Positions 15,891 to 30,676 of a DNA stretch of 64,000 nucleotides are shown here, piece by piece (position 1 is the stretch's first letter; every line of letters begins with the position of its first letter). The notes beneath the pieces are model-generated. The model did not search any database. It saw nothing but the letters and a program-made list of their open reading frames with translations, and had not been told where the DNA came from. The position numbers and the translations under genes are program-made. This DNA comes from Karalla daura (lineage: Eukaryota; Chordata; Actinopteri; Chaetodontiformes; Leiognathidae): assembly GCA_029224185.1 (NCBI GenBank), contig CM055189.1:2212340-2276339 (forward strand). Direction: 5' to 3'.

Positions 15891-18800
15891 ATGGATAACC
15901 ACGGTGGTCTCCTCCGTCTCCTTCTGCTGCTCCTCATCATCTGGGCTGGTAACATCTCTGGAAGTTCAACAGGTGAAACAGGTGAGTGAAGCCAGGAGAA
16001 ACAGCCAGGAGAAACAGCCAGAAACTGACGACTGTGGCAAAGATCAGAGTTTAGAATGGACGATAGAAAACCGAGGCTGGCGTTTTACAGTATGTCTCTG
16101 TGCTGGAGATCATTTTTATATCACACCGTACTGTTTGTGTCAATCTTTATGTAATACCGAAGAAAAGGAAGATCTAGTTTAACACCCTGGAAAACTGTAA
16201 GAAAAAAAGCTAAATAAATGAGGAAAAAGAGACAGCTGTGCCCTTTGTAGGGTTTTGTAACTGATGATGAAAATTACAAATATACATATGAATCAGCATG
16301 GATAATGATATTACCTCCAGCAGTGATCATTTTGCATGTCCTTCCTCCTGGACCTGTCAGTGATCATCCAGTGGATCACTTTGATCCACTGGATCGCTGG
16401 ATCACAACAATGAACAAGCACAGGCGACAAATATGTTGACTGTCTGATTGCTGCTTCGGGAGACTAAGATGCTTCAATAATTATCAATCATTCAAGTCTC
16501 TTATTGATCAATCAATCAGTCAGACTTCTATAATCTATATAGCACTTTTCATACATTAAAATGTACCACAAAGTGGTTCCCACAATAACAACAGTAACTA
16601 ATGCCATCACTGGCTATTATTAATCTATATAAACATTTATAAAGCTTGTGAAAAGTTGAGAACAGGGCTGGGAGACATGGGAGGAGCAGGTCCGCAGGTC
16701 GAAGGGCACAGATACATTTACCACCTGCTGTTCAGAGCAGGACTGGACTGTCTGGACTTATCATTCAGTAATGATGTTTGTGTCTTCTGAGGAGAACGAG
16801 TTTGAGCACCATGAGGAAGAGGCTGTATCTGCTGTGTCCTCACTTATCAAATCATAAATTCATAAAGCAAGTAACACACTATATTAAGTGGGATCAAAGT
16901 CTTTATCACCTTGAAGCTCAGCAGTTCATTTCCTGGTCATAACGTGCACGCAAGAGTGTCCACAGCTCTAATACACAGGTTGATTATCAGAACATTATTC
17001 CAACATTATCGTTATAAGAACATTATTGTCACAGCTTCATTCCTCCATATAGAGATGTCTGAACAATTTCCTGAAGATGAATGGAAACCACACTCACCTG
17101 AGTATACTCAAGTAAACTCAGGTTGATACTCAAGTTGTTGAGGTAGAATTCAAGTATCTTAAGGCTCTGGATGTTGTAGTGCGGTCAGGACTGACATGTC
17201 TCTGCAGTACACTATGGATGATAGAGCCTCTGGAGTGGCAGACCGGGGGGGAGGTTCCCCTTTTTAAGAGGGGGACCAGAGAGTGTGTTCCAACTACACT
17301 GCTCAGCCTCCCTTCTCTCTGAAGAGTCTGCCTGCTGGGTGAACCTCAGATCCAGGAGGAACTGTGTGGTTTTATGGAATGGATTCGTTGTTGTGGGCCG
17401 TCCAGTCTCTGTACGCTCTGAGTCAGAGTCTGGTTCACTTTGTTGGCTGGAAGTCAGACGAGTTTCTAGATGTGGTTGCTTCTTGTTACTGGTTCCCTTT
17501 ACTGTGCTCTGGTAACGATTTTTAGAGGTAGGATAAAAAGCTCAGACATCCAGGAGAGGATCAAGGTAGCTCCTCCACATTGAGAGGAACCAGCTGAGGT
17601 GGTTCAGCATCTGGCCTCCTGGACAACTCCCCAGGAAGGTGTTCAAGGCATGTCCATCTGGGAGGAGACCCAGAGGCCGACTCAGGACATGCTGAAGCGG
17701 TTATATCTCACAGATGAACCGGAAACCCTTTGGGATCCCCTTAGAGCAGTTTGTGGAAGTAGAAGAGAAGAATGACCACACTTCCTGCTTAAAGTGCTGC
17801 CCCCATGACCGGGATCTGGAGGAGACAAGACTCTCATCTTGACACAAACGTCGATATTTTCAAACCTAGACATCCCAGGGAAGGCTTAAAAGCAAAGCTG
17901 AGCTCCCACTGGACCATCACCCCCTGCTAATGATGGTTGTTACAAAGCTCATAATGACACTGTGCAGTCCAACCTGAAACTCAGCAGGGAGGTCATGACT
18001 GATTCATTGTAAAATTCTTCTTCATTTCTACCCAAGTAGAGAAAAACAACCTGCCGACAGTGAAAAAGAACCCACCGAAGTTCAGTCAGGAAGACTACAA
18101 CGCGACCGTACCTGAGGACCTGCGCAGTGGGTCGTCCATCCTGACCCTGCGTGTCTCTGATGAGGTGAGCCACTATCCTGTTGGACTTTGTGTCAGTGGT
18201 TATGTTAAGAGTCTTCATCATCAATATTAGGAGCAGCAGAAAGTTTGGATCCTGGTTCAGTCTGGTTTTAGAATAAATCATAGCACTGAGACTGCACTGG
18301 TTAAAGTCACTAATGACCTCTTCATGGCGTCTGACCAGGGTCTCATTTCAGTGCTTGTCTTGTTAGATCTCAGTGCTGCTTTTGATACGGTCGACCACCA
18401 GATCTTACTAAGGAGACTGGAATATCAACTCGGAATTAGAGGCACTGCTTTAGACTGGTTCCGGTCCTATCTTTCAGACCGATATCAGTTTGTTTGTGTT
18501 AACGATAACCAATCGCCACGTACTAAAGTCAGCCACGGGGTTCCACAAGGATCTGTGCTTGGTCCAGTTCTTTTCTCTGTATATATGCTCCCTCTAGGTG
18601 ATATCATCAGGAGTCACTCTATAGATTTCCACTGTTATGCTGACGACACTCAATTATATCTATCTATCAAGCCGGGCGAGCTCAACCGTCTACAGCAGCT
18701 TCAGTCCTGCCTTGATGATGTGAAGGCCTGGATGACTAATAATTTCCTCCTTCTGAACTCTGAAAAAACAGAGTTGCTGCTCATAGGTCCTAAACACCTA

Positions 18801-21800
18801 CGCGATTCAATATCTGATGCCATAGCATTACAAGGTAGTTTTGCGACTTCTTCTGCCACCACTGTTAAGAACCTAGGTGTTAGTTTTGATCCAGACCTGT
18901 CTTTTAGCTCCCACATAAAATCGATCTCACGGACTGCCTACTTCCACCTCCGCAATATTTCAAAAATAAGACACCTCCTCCCTCTCCATTCAGCAGAACA
19001 GCTGGTCCATGCCTTTGTTACCTCCAGGCTGGACTACTGCAACTCTCTACTGGCTGGAAGCTCCAATAGGTCGCTGAGAACTCTGCAGCTCATTCAGAAC
19101 GCGGCAGCTCGTGTCCTGACTAAAACTAGAAAGAGAGATCACATCTCTCCTGTTCTGGCCTCATTACACTGGCTTCCTGTACCTTTCAGGATCCAGTTCA
19201 AAATCCTCCTCCTTGTCTATAAAGGTCTTCATGGTCTGGCACCCTCTTATATCTCAGACCTGATAAAACCCTATTGCCCCACGAGGAGACTTCGTTCTCT
19301 GAATACAGGCCTGCTTGTGGTTCCAAGAGTCTCTAAGTCTAGATGGGGTGCCAGAGCCTTCAGCTACCAAGGCCCTCTGTTATGGAACCATCTACCAGTT
19401 TCAGTCCGGGAGGCAGACACCCTCTCTACCTTTAAGAGTAGGTTAAAAACCCTCCTTTTTGACAGAGCCTACAGATAAATCCAAGATAAGCTGCTATAGG
19501 TTGAGTCTGCTGGGGGTCCCCGGCACACTGAGCTCTATCTTCTCTGCCTTCTCTGTGGGTGTGAATCAGGTTCACGTTCCCTCTAGCTTCTCTCTTTCCT
19601 CTTGGCCTCTCCCCGTCTGTTTTCCATCTCCTCCTCTTCCTCCCTCTCCTGCCCCTCTCCTTTGTTATCTTTCAATTTATTTTTATTTTTATTTTATTTT
19701 TATTTTCATTTTATTTTTATTTTCTTTTCTTTTCTTTTTCTTTTTCTTTTTTTTTTAAAATTAATTAATTAATTAATTAATTCTTATTTTAATTTTTATT
19801 AATATTTTATTTTTTAATTCTTAATTTTCTGTTTATTCTTATTTTACTTTTCATTTTTCATTTTGTTTTTATTATTTTTATTTTCCCTCCCGACTTCCAT
19901 CAACACTGAGCTGGATCCAGGACCACCTCTACCCGGCTCATCTCACTGCGGTTCCTCCTGCCTGCTACTATGGACTGATTCAATTCAATTCATTGATTTA
20001 TATCCTGAACTGTTAGCCATCAATAATGTTTTGTTTGTGCCCGCCTGTCCGTCCTGGGTGAGGATCCCCTCCTCTGTCTCTCACCCTGAGGTTTCTCCCC
20101 TTTTTTCCCTCTCAGGGTTTTTCTTGGGAGTTGTTCCTCAGCCTTTGCGAGGGTCTAAGGACAGGGGGTTTTTTCACTATGTACACATTGTTGCTCTGCT
20201 TGTAAAGTGCTCTGAGATAACAGCTGTTATGATATGGCACTTAAAACAAATAAAAGTTGGTTGAAGTTGAAGTTCGCCAGTCAGTGTAGCACACCCTCCA
20301 AGAACGGTTTGGGACAAAGCTGATGGATTTGTTCTTTATTTCTCTGACATGATCAGTTCAAAAAAGCAACGTGAGAACTAGTTAAAACAAAACAAAAAAC
20401 AACTAAAACTGTCAGATTTTCTTTCTTATCAAGTGCAATAAATGTTATCAATATCAATAAATGTGCTACACATTGGCTGTCTTTTCTATGTCAGGCAGTG
20501 CAACTTACATTGGCCTTCAAAATAAAAGCTTATTTACAAAACCATCCATTAAAAAAATTGGTAAAAATACACATATGCACACATATAACATTTTCTTTTA
20601 AGAAACCTAAATCAGGTTAAATCAAATATATAGTGCAGTAAGTATACAGGCAGAAAAAAGGAAACATTTCTTTTTCAAATGTGCAAATTTTCAATCAATA
20701 TAAGCTGCCCTTTGCTGGACAATGTTAGGAACAATCACAAACAAAAGCGCTTTGCTACAGTCAGGAAGCTCTACGTCTATTTGAATAGACACACAACAGA
20801 GTGAAGTTAAATGTCTTCCACTCAAGATCAAGTTGTCAAAGTCTTATCCTTATCACTCCAGGCAGAAACAAAAAAAATGTGGAAAGGAAATTGAATTAAT
20901 TAAATTCTAATTTTAATACGTTTCTTAGCTTTGCAAAATCATTTTGTGTGAAAACGTGATGTACAACTTGCAGACAATCAAAACATAAATAACATCCCAT
21001 AAAGCTTCTCCTTGTTTTGTTAAACATTTCAAGAACTTTGAACCGTGACACAAAGATTATCTTTTACATTGGCTGTAAACTATTAATAAAACCTGGCACC
21101 ATCACCAGTCTTTGCCCTTTGCTTAAATCACAGTCATGATATGCTGCTTCAGTCCTGATGAGTTGGTGATGATGAAGATGATCGGGGCCTAACACATTTT
21201 CATTCATTTTCATCATTTTCAGGATGGACGTTTTGCAGGTCGTTTTGTGTATCCCATGGACACCTTTAAGATCGATACAGAAGGCGTGCTCTCTTTGAGA
21301 GGTGATGTCAGCCTGGACAGAGAGAGGAAGGACAGCTACATATTTCAGGTATAAACATTTGTTTCTGAGTTTAATTTTTGTCCATTTATATTCAGCTAGT
21401 TTTCCAAACCAAGCTCATGCCTCCAACAATATTATAGACCTCGTTTTACAAATACCATTAAATATTACCCAACACTGATTTGTTGTTTTGTTGAGCCCTT
21501 TGGATGAAACCGTCACATGTTATGTATGAGGAACGTGGAGGTGTGTTCAGCCGCAGAGTCTCTGACCTGGTCTGTGTTGTGTTTCTGTCCTTCTCTGTGT
21601 GTAGGTGGTGGCAGTGGATGGTGATGATGACAAACTGAGAGCCACAGCTGAGGTCAACATCATCGTTCTGGATGTCAATGACAATGCTCCACATTTCCAG
21701 CCAATCCCAAACCCACTACTGGTCCAGGAGGGGGACTACTCTGAGGACAGTCCAGGAGAAATTTACACTGTTGTGGCTACAGATGTCGACCTTGGCCCCA

Positions 21801-24800
21801 ATGGACAGGTCACCCTGTCCCTCCTCCCCACTAATCCACTCTTCAGATTCAGAGAGGTGAACCAAACAGCCGACGGTGCTGATTGTTTCCTGCCTGTGTT
21901 GAGTCAGAGCTGAGACCATGTGCTGTGTTGCAGGATGGGACCCTGCTGGCTGTCCGACCTCTGGACCGGGAGAGCAGGGACACGTACGACCTGAAGGTGG
22001 TTGCCACAGATAAAGGGAATCCCCCGAGAGAGGTATGAAACAACTGTAGAAGACTGAAAAGGAATATTAATAACCAACATGAGACTTCGTAATAAAGTCT
22101 TACATCCAGTAAAGTATGTAAAATCTAGGGCCACATTATGACACAATGGTTCATCCTGAAACAGAGGTGATATGTTTTACTCCCACAGTCCCAAAGCATG
22201 CATCATGGTCAGTTTGAGACTCTGAATTGTCCTTAGGTATGAGAGTGAAAGTTATGTGTGTCTCCTGCGATGGACTGGAGACCTGTCCATTGTGTATTCC
22301 CTTCCTTCACCCAGTTGGGTATAAAGCAGGTAGGATAATAGATGGACGACTGTCAAATCAGGTCACCTATCTTGGACACTTGATCAGGCCGGGAAAGGGT
22401 GAAGTGCCCACTCTGGGTGGGGGAGGAGTTGAGATTCCAAGCCTAGGAGTTTTATGATTTTAAACAGTGAACTGAGCCAAACAGCAAAGTTTAGTGTCAG
22501 ATTAAGTGTGATGCTACAGTTCCAGGTCTGGGTCTCTTACCATTGTTTATTTGTCTGATTCATAAACCAGAGTGCAACCAACATCAGAGTGAGACTGACT
22601 GACGTCAATGACAACAGACCTGAGTTCAGGCCCAGCAGCTACCTGAGCAGCATCATGTTGGAAGATGCTGAGGTGGGGCAGCTACTGCTGACGCTGTCAG
22701 CCACCGACAGAGACATGGGGGATAACTCTGTCATCAGCTACAGGTATGTCAACACCACAGCCTCCAAGTCCTTCTCAGAATCTGCAGGTTTGAAGGTTTT
22801 CTGTTTAGTTTGTGTCAGAAGGTGGTGAGTGTGTGTGAGCCTACAGTCAGCTCCCAATACTAGAACCAGACTCACAATGATTATAAGGAAGAGCAAGGAT
22901 TGATGCTAAGAAGAGGACAAGAGAGGTTTAAAAAGCCTGATTGAAAAACAAATGGCTTTGGAGGAGGCTGCTGCCAGATATACCGAGCCACTATTTCAAA
23001 GGGACAGACACAGTTGGAGAATGAAAAGAGAAAAAGATGAGAAAAAAAATGAAAATAGGTAGCTGGCTGTTGTATTGTCAGCAATGCACAAGAAGGATTA
23101 AATGATCAATCCAATCATTGATAATGGAGTCCTTTGTCATATTAAAGTGCAATGTTAACTTGCTCCTTGATCTTTCAGTTTCCCAACAGGAAATTCCCCA
23201 TATTTGGCCTTAAACAGTGAGACTGGGGCTGTGACCCTGACCTCTGCATTTGTCAACATCAGCGAGGACACGTTGCTGGAACTGACAGCGATGGCTACTG
23301 ATCATGGCAAACCTCCCCTGAGCTCCACAGGTCAGCCTCACTCCCTGTCCTCCATTCAACTGGGCATGAACAGTTGAGAATAACCAACGCTAAATGCATG
23401 CTGCTATCTCATTGGCCTTGGTCTCTCTATTTAGACCACTCTATATACACACACACTTCACTCTATATATACCAATGATGAGGAATGGAAAAATGACTTC
23501 ACTTCGTCACTTTGTCCCTTGTTCTGTTCTATTGTGTAGCCCAGGGTCGCTCAGGCACTACAGAAATGTAGCCAATAGAATAAGCTCCATGAGTGTAGGG
23601 AACAGGTTGGAGTTGGGTGCTAATGTCTCCTCTAGAGCAATGTGGCCCAACAGCTCTGAGACTCTGACTCTGCAGAAAGAAACCCAATGAAATAAGCTCC
23701 ACATGGATATGCAGCTTGAGAAAGGAGAGGCGTGGAAACCAGTGGTGGTTCAAAGCGGTCTTTAACAGGACTCATTAAGAGTGGTTATAAAGAATGGCCC
23801 TTTGTGTTGGTGCAGTGATGCTACTACCTCAGTCACTTCAGTCAATCCAATCAGTCACTGTTTGAATGAATGTGTGTGTGAATGTGTGAATGTGTCTCTT
23901 GCAGCCTCTGTTGTGGTCAACCTTACGGCTGTGGACGGTGTAGCTTTCTCGAGCTCCGTCTATAACTTCACTATACTGGAGAACCAGGCCTCTGGGACGA
24001 CAGTGGGGACGGTCCAGGCCTCCTCAGGAAGCAACCTCTACAGCATCAGCTACAGGCTAACAACACACACCGACCTGTTCTCCATCTCCAACACCACTGG
24101 AGTCATCCAGACCACAGCACAGCTGGACAGAGAGAAGCAGGACAGGTTCTCTCTGGATGTGGAGGCAGTGGACACAAGACCTTCACCTAAAACAGCGACT
24201 GCCATGGTATCTACTGTGGAAACTGCTTTGCTCAGATTGATGATCAGATGAGCCTGATATGAATGAACTTTAATCAATGTCATGATGATGTTGTACAGAA
24301 CATGACTGTTTGGAGGAGGGTCACACTGCATGGATGAATGATGGCTAGATGGATTGATAGGTGGATGGACAATAGAGCAACAAGACAATAAGGCAACAAA
24401 GACAAGATACCGTTACTGTTGCTGTAAAAGATTTGTTTCTGAGTTTAATTTTTGTCCATTTATATTCAGCTAGTTTTCCAAACCAAGCTCATGCCTCCAA
24501 CAATATTATAGACCTCGTTTTACAAATACCATTAAATATTACCCAACACTGATTTGTTGTTTTGTTGAGCCCTTTGGATGAAACTGTCACATGTTATGTA
24601 TGAGGAACGTGGAGGTGTGTTCAGCCGCAGAGTCTCTGACCTGGTCTGTGTTGTGTTTCTGTCCTTCTCTGTGTGTAGGTGGTGGCAGTGGATGGTGATG
24701 ATGACAAACTGAGAGCCACAGCTGAGGTCAACATCATCGTTCTGGATGTCAATGACAATGCTCCACATTTCCAGCCAATCCCAAACCCACTACTGGTCCA

Positions 24801-27800
24801 GGAGGGGGACTACTCTGAGGACAGTCCAGGAGAAATTTACACTGTTGTGGCTACAGATGTCGACCTTGGCCCCAATGGACAGGTCACCCTGTCCCTCCTC
24901 CCCACTAATCCACTCTTCAGATTCAGAGAGGTGAACCAAACAGCCGACGGTGCTGATTGTTTCCTGCCTGTGTTGAGTCAGAGCTGAGACCATGTGCTGT
25001 GTTGCAGGATGGGACCCTGCTGGCTGTCCGACCTCTGGACCGGGAGAGCAGGGACACGTACGACCTGAAGGTGGTTGCCACAGATAAAGGGAATCCCCCG
25101 AGAGAGGTATGAAACAACTGTAGAAGACTGAAAAGGAATATTAATAACCAACATGAGACTTCGTAATAAAGTCTTACATCCAGTAAAGTATGTAAAATCT
25201 AGGGCCACATTATGACACAATGGTTCATCCTGAAACAGAGGTGATATGTTTTACTCCCACAGTCCCAAAGCATGCATCATGGTCAGTTTGAGACTCTGAA
25301 TTGTCCTTAGGTATGAGAGTGAAAGTTATGTGTGTCTCCTGCGATGGACTGGAGACCTGTCCATTGTGTATTCCCTTCCTTCACCCAGTTGGGTATAAAG
25401 CAGGTAGGATAATAGATGGACGACTGTCAAATCAGGTCACCTATCTTGGACACTTGATCAGGCCGGGAAAGGGTGAAGTGCCCACTCTGGGTGGGGGAGG
25501 AGTTGAGATTCCAAGCCTAGGAGTTTTATGATTTTAAACAGTGAACTGAGCCAAACAGCAAAGTTTAGTGTCAGATTAAGTGTGATGCTACAGTTCCAGG
25601 TCTGGGTCTCTTACCATTGTTTATTTGTCTGATTCATAAACCAGAGTGCAACCAACATCAGAGTGAGACTGACTGACGTCAATGACAACAGACCTGAGTT
25701 CAGGCCCAGCAGCTACCTGAGCAGCATCATGTTGGAAGATGCTGAGGTGGGGCAGCTACTGCTGACGCTGTCAGCCACCGACAGAGACATGGGGGATAAC
25801 TCTGTCATCAGCTACAGGTATGTCAACACCACAGCCTCCAAGTCCTTCTCAGAATCTGCAGGTTTGAAGGTTTTCTGTTTAGTTTGTGTCAGAAGGTGGT
25901 GAGTGTGTGTGAGCCTACAGTCAGCTCCCAATACTAGAACCAGACTCACAATGATTATAAGGAAGAGCAAGGATTGATGCTAAGAAGAGGACAAGAGAGG
26001 TTTAAAAAGCCTGATTGAAAAACAAATGGCTTTGGAGGAGGCTGCTGCCAGATATACCGAGCCATTATTTCAAAGGGACAGACACAGTTGGAGAATGAAA
26101 AGAGAAAAAGATGAGAAAAAAAATGAAAATAGGTAGCTGGCTGTTGTATTGTCAGCAATGCACAAGAAGGATTAAATGATCAATCCAATCATTGATAATG
26201 GAATCCTTTGTCATATTAAAGTGCAATGTTAACTTGCTCCTTGATCTTTCAGTTTCCCAACAGGAAATTCCCCATATTTGGCCTTAAACAGTGAGACTGG
26301 GGCTGTGACCCTGACCTCTGCATTTGTCAACATCAGCGAGGACACGTTGCTGGAACTGACAGCGATGGCTACTGATCATGGCAAACCTCCCCTGAGCTCC
26401 ACAGGTCAGCCTCACTCCCTGTCCTCCATTCAACTGGGCATGAACAGTTGAGAATAACCAACGCTAAATGCATGCTGTTATCTCATTGGCCTTGGTCTCT
26501 CTATTTAGACCACTCTATATACACACACACTTCACTCTATATATACCAATGATGAGGAATGGAAAAATGACTTCACTTCGTCACTTTATCATTTGTTCTG
26601 TTCTATTATGGAGCCCAGGGACGCTCAGGCACTACAGAAATGTAGCCAATAGAATAAGCTCCATGTGTGTAGGGAACAAGTTGGAGTTGGGTGCTAATGT
26701 CTCCTCTAGAGCAATGTGGCCCAACAGCTCTGAGACTCTGACTCTGCAGAAAGAAACCCAATGAAATAAGCTCCACATGGATATGCAGCTTGAGAAAGGA
26801 GAGGCGTGGAAACCAGTGGTGGTTCAAAGCGGTCTTTAACAGGACTCATTAAGACTGGTTATAAAGAATGGCCCTTTGTGTTGGTGCAGTGATGCTACTA
26901 CCTCAGTCACTTCAGTCAATCCAATCAGTCACTGTTTGAATGAATGTGTGGGTGAATGTGTCTCTTGCAGCCTCTGTTGTGGTCAACCTTACGGCTGTGG
27001 ACGGTGTAGCTTTCTCGAGCTCCGTCTATAACTTCACTATACTGGAGAACCAGGCCTCTGGGACGACAGTGGGGACGGTCCAGGCCTCCACAGGAAGCAA
27101 CCTCTACAGCATCAGCTACAGGCTAACAACACACACCGACCTGTTCTCCATCTCCAGCACCACTGGAGTCATCCAGACCACAGCACAGCTGGACAGAGAG
27201 AAGCAGGACAGGTTCTCTCTGGATGTGGAGGCAGTGGACACAAGACCTTCACCTAAAACAGCGACTGCCATGGTATCTACTGTGGAAACTGCTTTGCTCA
27301 GATTGATGATCAGATGAGCCTGATATGAATGAACTTTAATCAATGTCATGATGATGTTGTACAGAACATGACTGTTTGGAGGAGGGTCACACTGCATGGA
27401 TGAATGATGGCTAGATGGATTGTTAGGTGGATGGATAATAGAGCAATAAGACAATAAGGCAACAAAGACAAGATACCGTTACTGTTGCTGTGAAGGATTC
27501 ACACATTGAAACCTCATCCTGCTGTGAACCTGAGTACAACCACTCGACCTTTGTGCTGCTCTGCAGAGACCTGATCCACAGACTGTGGTGTCATCACAGC
27601 TTTTCACTGCAGTGTTTTCTGTTTCTCCTTCTCAGGTGGTGGTTCAGGTGGAGGACGTGAATGAAGCTCCACAGTTTTCCTCCCAGTTTTACAACGCCTC
27701 GATATTCAGCATCGTCCCAGACAACTTCCCCGTGATCCAAGTCCAGGTAGATATACCGAGAGTCTTCTGAGGAAATATGAATAGGATGAGCTTCTTTATT

Positions 27801-30525
27801 TCATCTGTATGTAGCAATAGCAATGTTCACTTCCAGTGATGAAAGGTATTAGCTGAAGTCTAATCAGCATTTATAACTCTCTCTGAAACTTGGAGACTGC
27901 ACGTAAATCATAATATGTATCAGTGAGTGAGTGTGAGAGAGACTCTTATTTATTGGTCTCTCTGCGCCCTCTACTGGTGTAACCGATCGCCAGGTGTTGG
28001 ATGGTACTTCCAGCGCCAGTCTCATTTTTCCAGATTTGTTTTGGTTGTTGAACTTGCTGATTCCCATCGATCCCATCTGTGTAACTGTAGATCACAGCTG
28101 TGATAGTGGAAGTGTTCAGACACAAAAAAGAAAAGAAAGTACAGTTGTCAGCCCATTTTTTGGTCTTCAACGACAATAGGACTCTTTGTCCTTTAAAACT
28201 GCCAAAACTCAATGAACGTGCTCTTCCTCATCTTAGGGTTAGCATCAGCTTGTTGGTCAATGTCAGAGATCCTGACCTGCTTGGGCCTTCTTCACAGGCC
28301 TCTGACCCGGATGTAGGTGAACAAACTCACCTGGTCTACAGCCTGGTCACAGCCAGTCCTCACTTCTCCATGGAGCCATCCTCAGGTCAGCTCTATGTGG
28401 TGTCAGTGGCCAGTCTGGCAGGACAGAGGGTAGATCTGGAGGTGAAGGCTACAGATCCTAAAGGTCTTTCTGCTACAACCAAGGTGGAGGTGAGTGTGGA
28501 AGTCCATGCGTCATTAATAAGTGACCTTTGGCAAATGCCCGCCCCCAAACGGGCCATGTCCAGTCATACATCCTAGCAATCATTACAGTGTATATAAAGT
28601 CTGTCAAACAGCGAAGCAATGTGCCTATGGAATATAGAAGTCAGACAGTAGTAGGAAAGTAGGAGTGCTGCCTCCAATGGATCAAACAGTGTGGAAGGCC
28701 CCACTGCCAACTATATTTCACAAAAATAAACAAGCACACATAGTTCTGCTCCAAGACATGGCTAGGCTAGGCTAACACTGCAGTGATAGCTAACTGGCTA
28801 ACAAGGCGCTGTACAAAACAGAATATCAAAGGTATGACTACGATTAGTTAATATTGTATATTAATATTATATCATTGCCAGAATAATACCCCCTAAGTTT
28901 AGCTAGCACTAACAATCTAGTTTGAAGCAGTAGCACCCCCCGCCACCACTCAAGGCTGGGTGTAGCATTCTGTTTGTTAGCTGTCTGTTTTGGACATGCC
29001 ATTTGCAGTAACTATGAATGACTTTTGTCAACCAACTATCTTACTAGCTAGTTACTGCTACTGCAGCTAGAGTGCCAGCAAGTTGTAACAAGCTAGATCG
29101 AAGATGCTGCTTGTTAGCCCGGTTCCAGGAAAGGATATTAAAGGACATAGAACGCTTTTTATAAAAAAAGGGTTCTATGTTCCCCTGTTTCATACAAAGA
29201 GGGAACATAGACACGCTCCCAGATGTTGACTAGCGACAGTACAGTACAGCACAGTACAGTATTTGACCAGAGCTGTAACTCACTAGCTTGATCGCAAGCT
29301 TGCTAACCTACCTCTAATAGGCTTAAGGAAGATGTGGACACAGATAAACATGTTTTGACAATACTCAGCTGACAGGGCATGGCTGGTTCATAATGCTGTG
29401 TGTTTCTACATTGTCGGGTATGCTTTTGCCTCAAGAGTCATAAACTCCCCTTTGTTTCTTATTTTAATATTTTCAGTCGTTTTTCAGACATTTCAGACGT
29501 TAAATGAAATGGTGAAATGGTGAAGTTTTCTCTGATGAAGGAACAGAAGGACCTCTCATCTCATGTACATCATTCTGCCACCCCCAGGTGTTTGTGTCGG
29601 GAGCTGCGAGCAGCAGTGACCTGGTGGTCATCTCCCTCAACCTGTCACTGAACGCTGTGGAGAACAAAATCCCAGAGATGGAGAGGTGAGTGGAGCTGGG
29701 ATCACGGTGGATATGATCTGACTTTACTGGCTCTGATGGTTCGTCTCTTCTCAGGACTTTAGGTTCAATTCTGAACCAGACCGTGATCATCACTGAGGTG
29801 TCCACAGCTCCAACCTCTGAACACGGGACGCTGAGAGCAGAGCAGAGGACTCTGGTCAGCTTCATTGCTTTGGATCAAGACGTCGTCACCTCCTCTGAAG
29901 AAGTCATAAAGTACGAGGCGCTTGAAATAAGTGTCTAACTCGGACCTGACTGATTATTTTGCTCTTCTATTTGACAACAACACAAACACAGAAACATTTA
30001 CCAGAAACATTGAAGAGGAATGTTGATCTGGTCTCCTGTCGTCCTCCAGGAAACTGCAGCAGGAATCGGATGCTGTGAGTGAGGCGCTGTCCACAGTGTT
30101 TGGGGTCAACGTTGATTTTAGAGTAGAAAGCCCCAGTGACCCGGGTGGAGGCCCCAACACTGATGTTGTCATTTTCTCAGTGGGTGTGGTCTCAGGCCTG
30201 GTGCTGATCAGCGGTGCTGTCATGTCCTTCGGGTGAGAACCATCAAGCAGCTTCAGTTGAACATCACACAACCTCATTCAGTTAAATCTTCATCATCCTC
30301 ATTATCAGTCCTCAGAGGACCTGAATGTGTGAACATGTGTTTGAACATCTCAGGTACATGAAGAAGAGGAAGAAGAAGAGGAGGAGGAGGCACAGACGGA
30401 ACTCAAAGGAGTTAATTGCTGACTTCAATCAGCAGTCTAGTGAGGTAATGAGGAGCTTTGGATGTGCACGTTGGTGATTCCATGTGTTTATTCACATGTA
30501 TTCACTGTAAGGATGAGTCAAGCTC

Positions 30526-30616
<91 letters not shown>

Positions 30617-30644
30617 GTTATTATTATTATTATTACTATCATCA

Positions 30645-30676
<32 letters not shown>

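Noticed and set aside
10617..15981. Gene A as alternative first exons of gene B
   Set aside because: Gene A has its own TM exon, stop and AATAAA, and gene B has its own signal-peptide exon in a strong Kozak context.
21358..27497. Dismissing the gene B duplication as an assembly error
   Set aside because: Copies differ by scattered substitutions and an 8-base indel. I kept it as real but note that a haplotype artefact is possible.
28100..28576. 158-codon frame as a continuous exon in gene B
   Set aside because: Only 28298-28489 matches the paralogous gene C exon and has proper splice sites; the rest is intron read-through.
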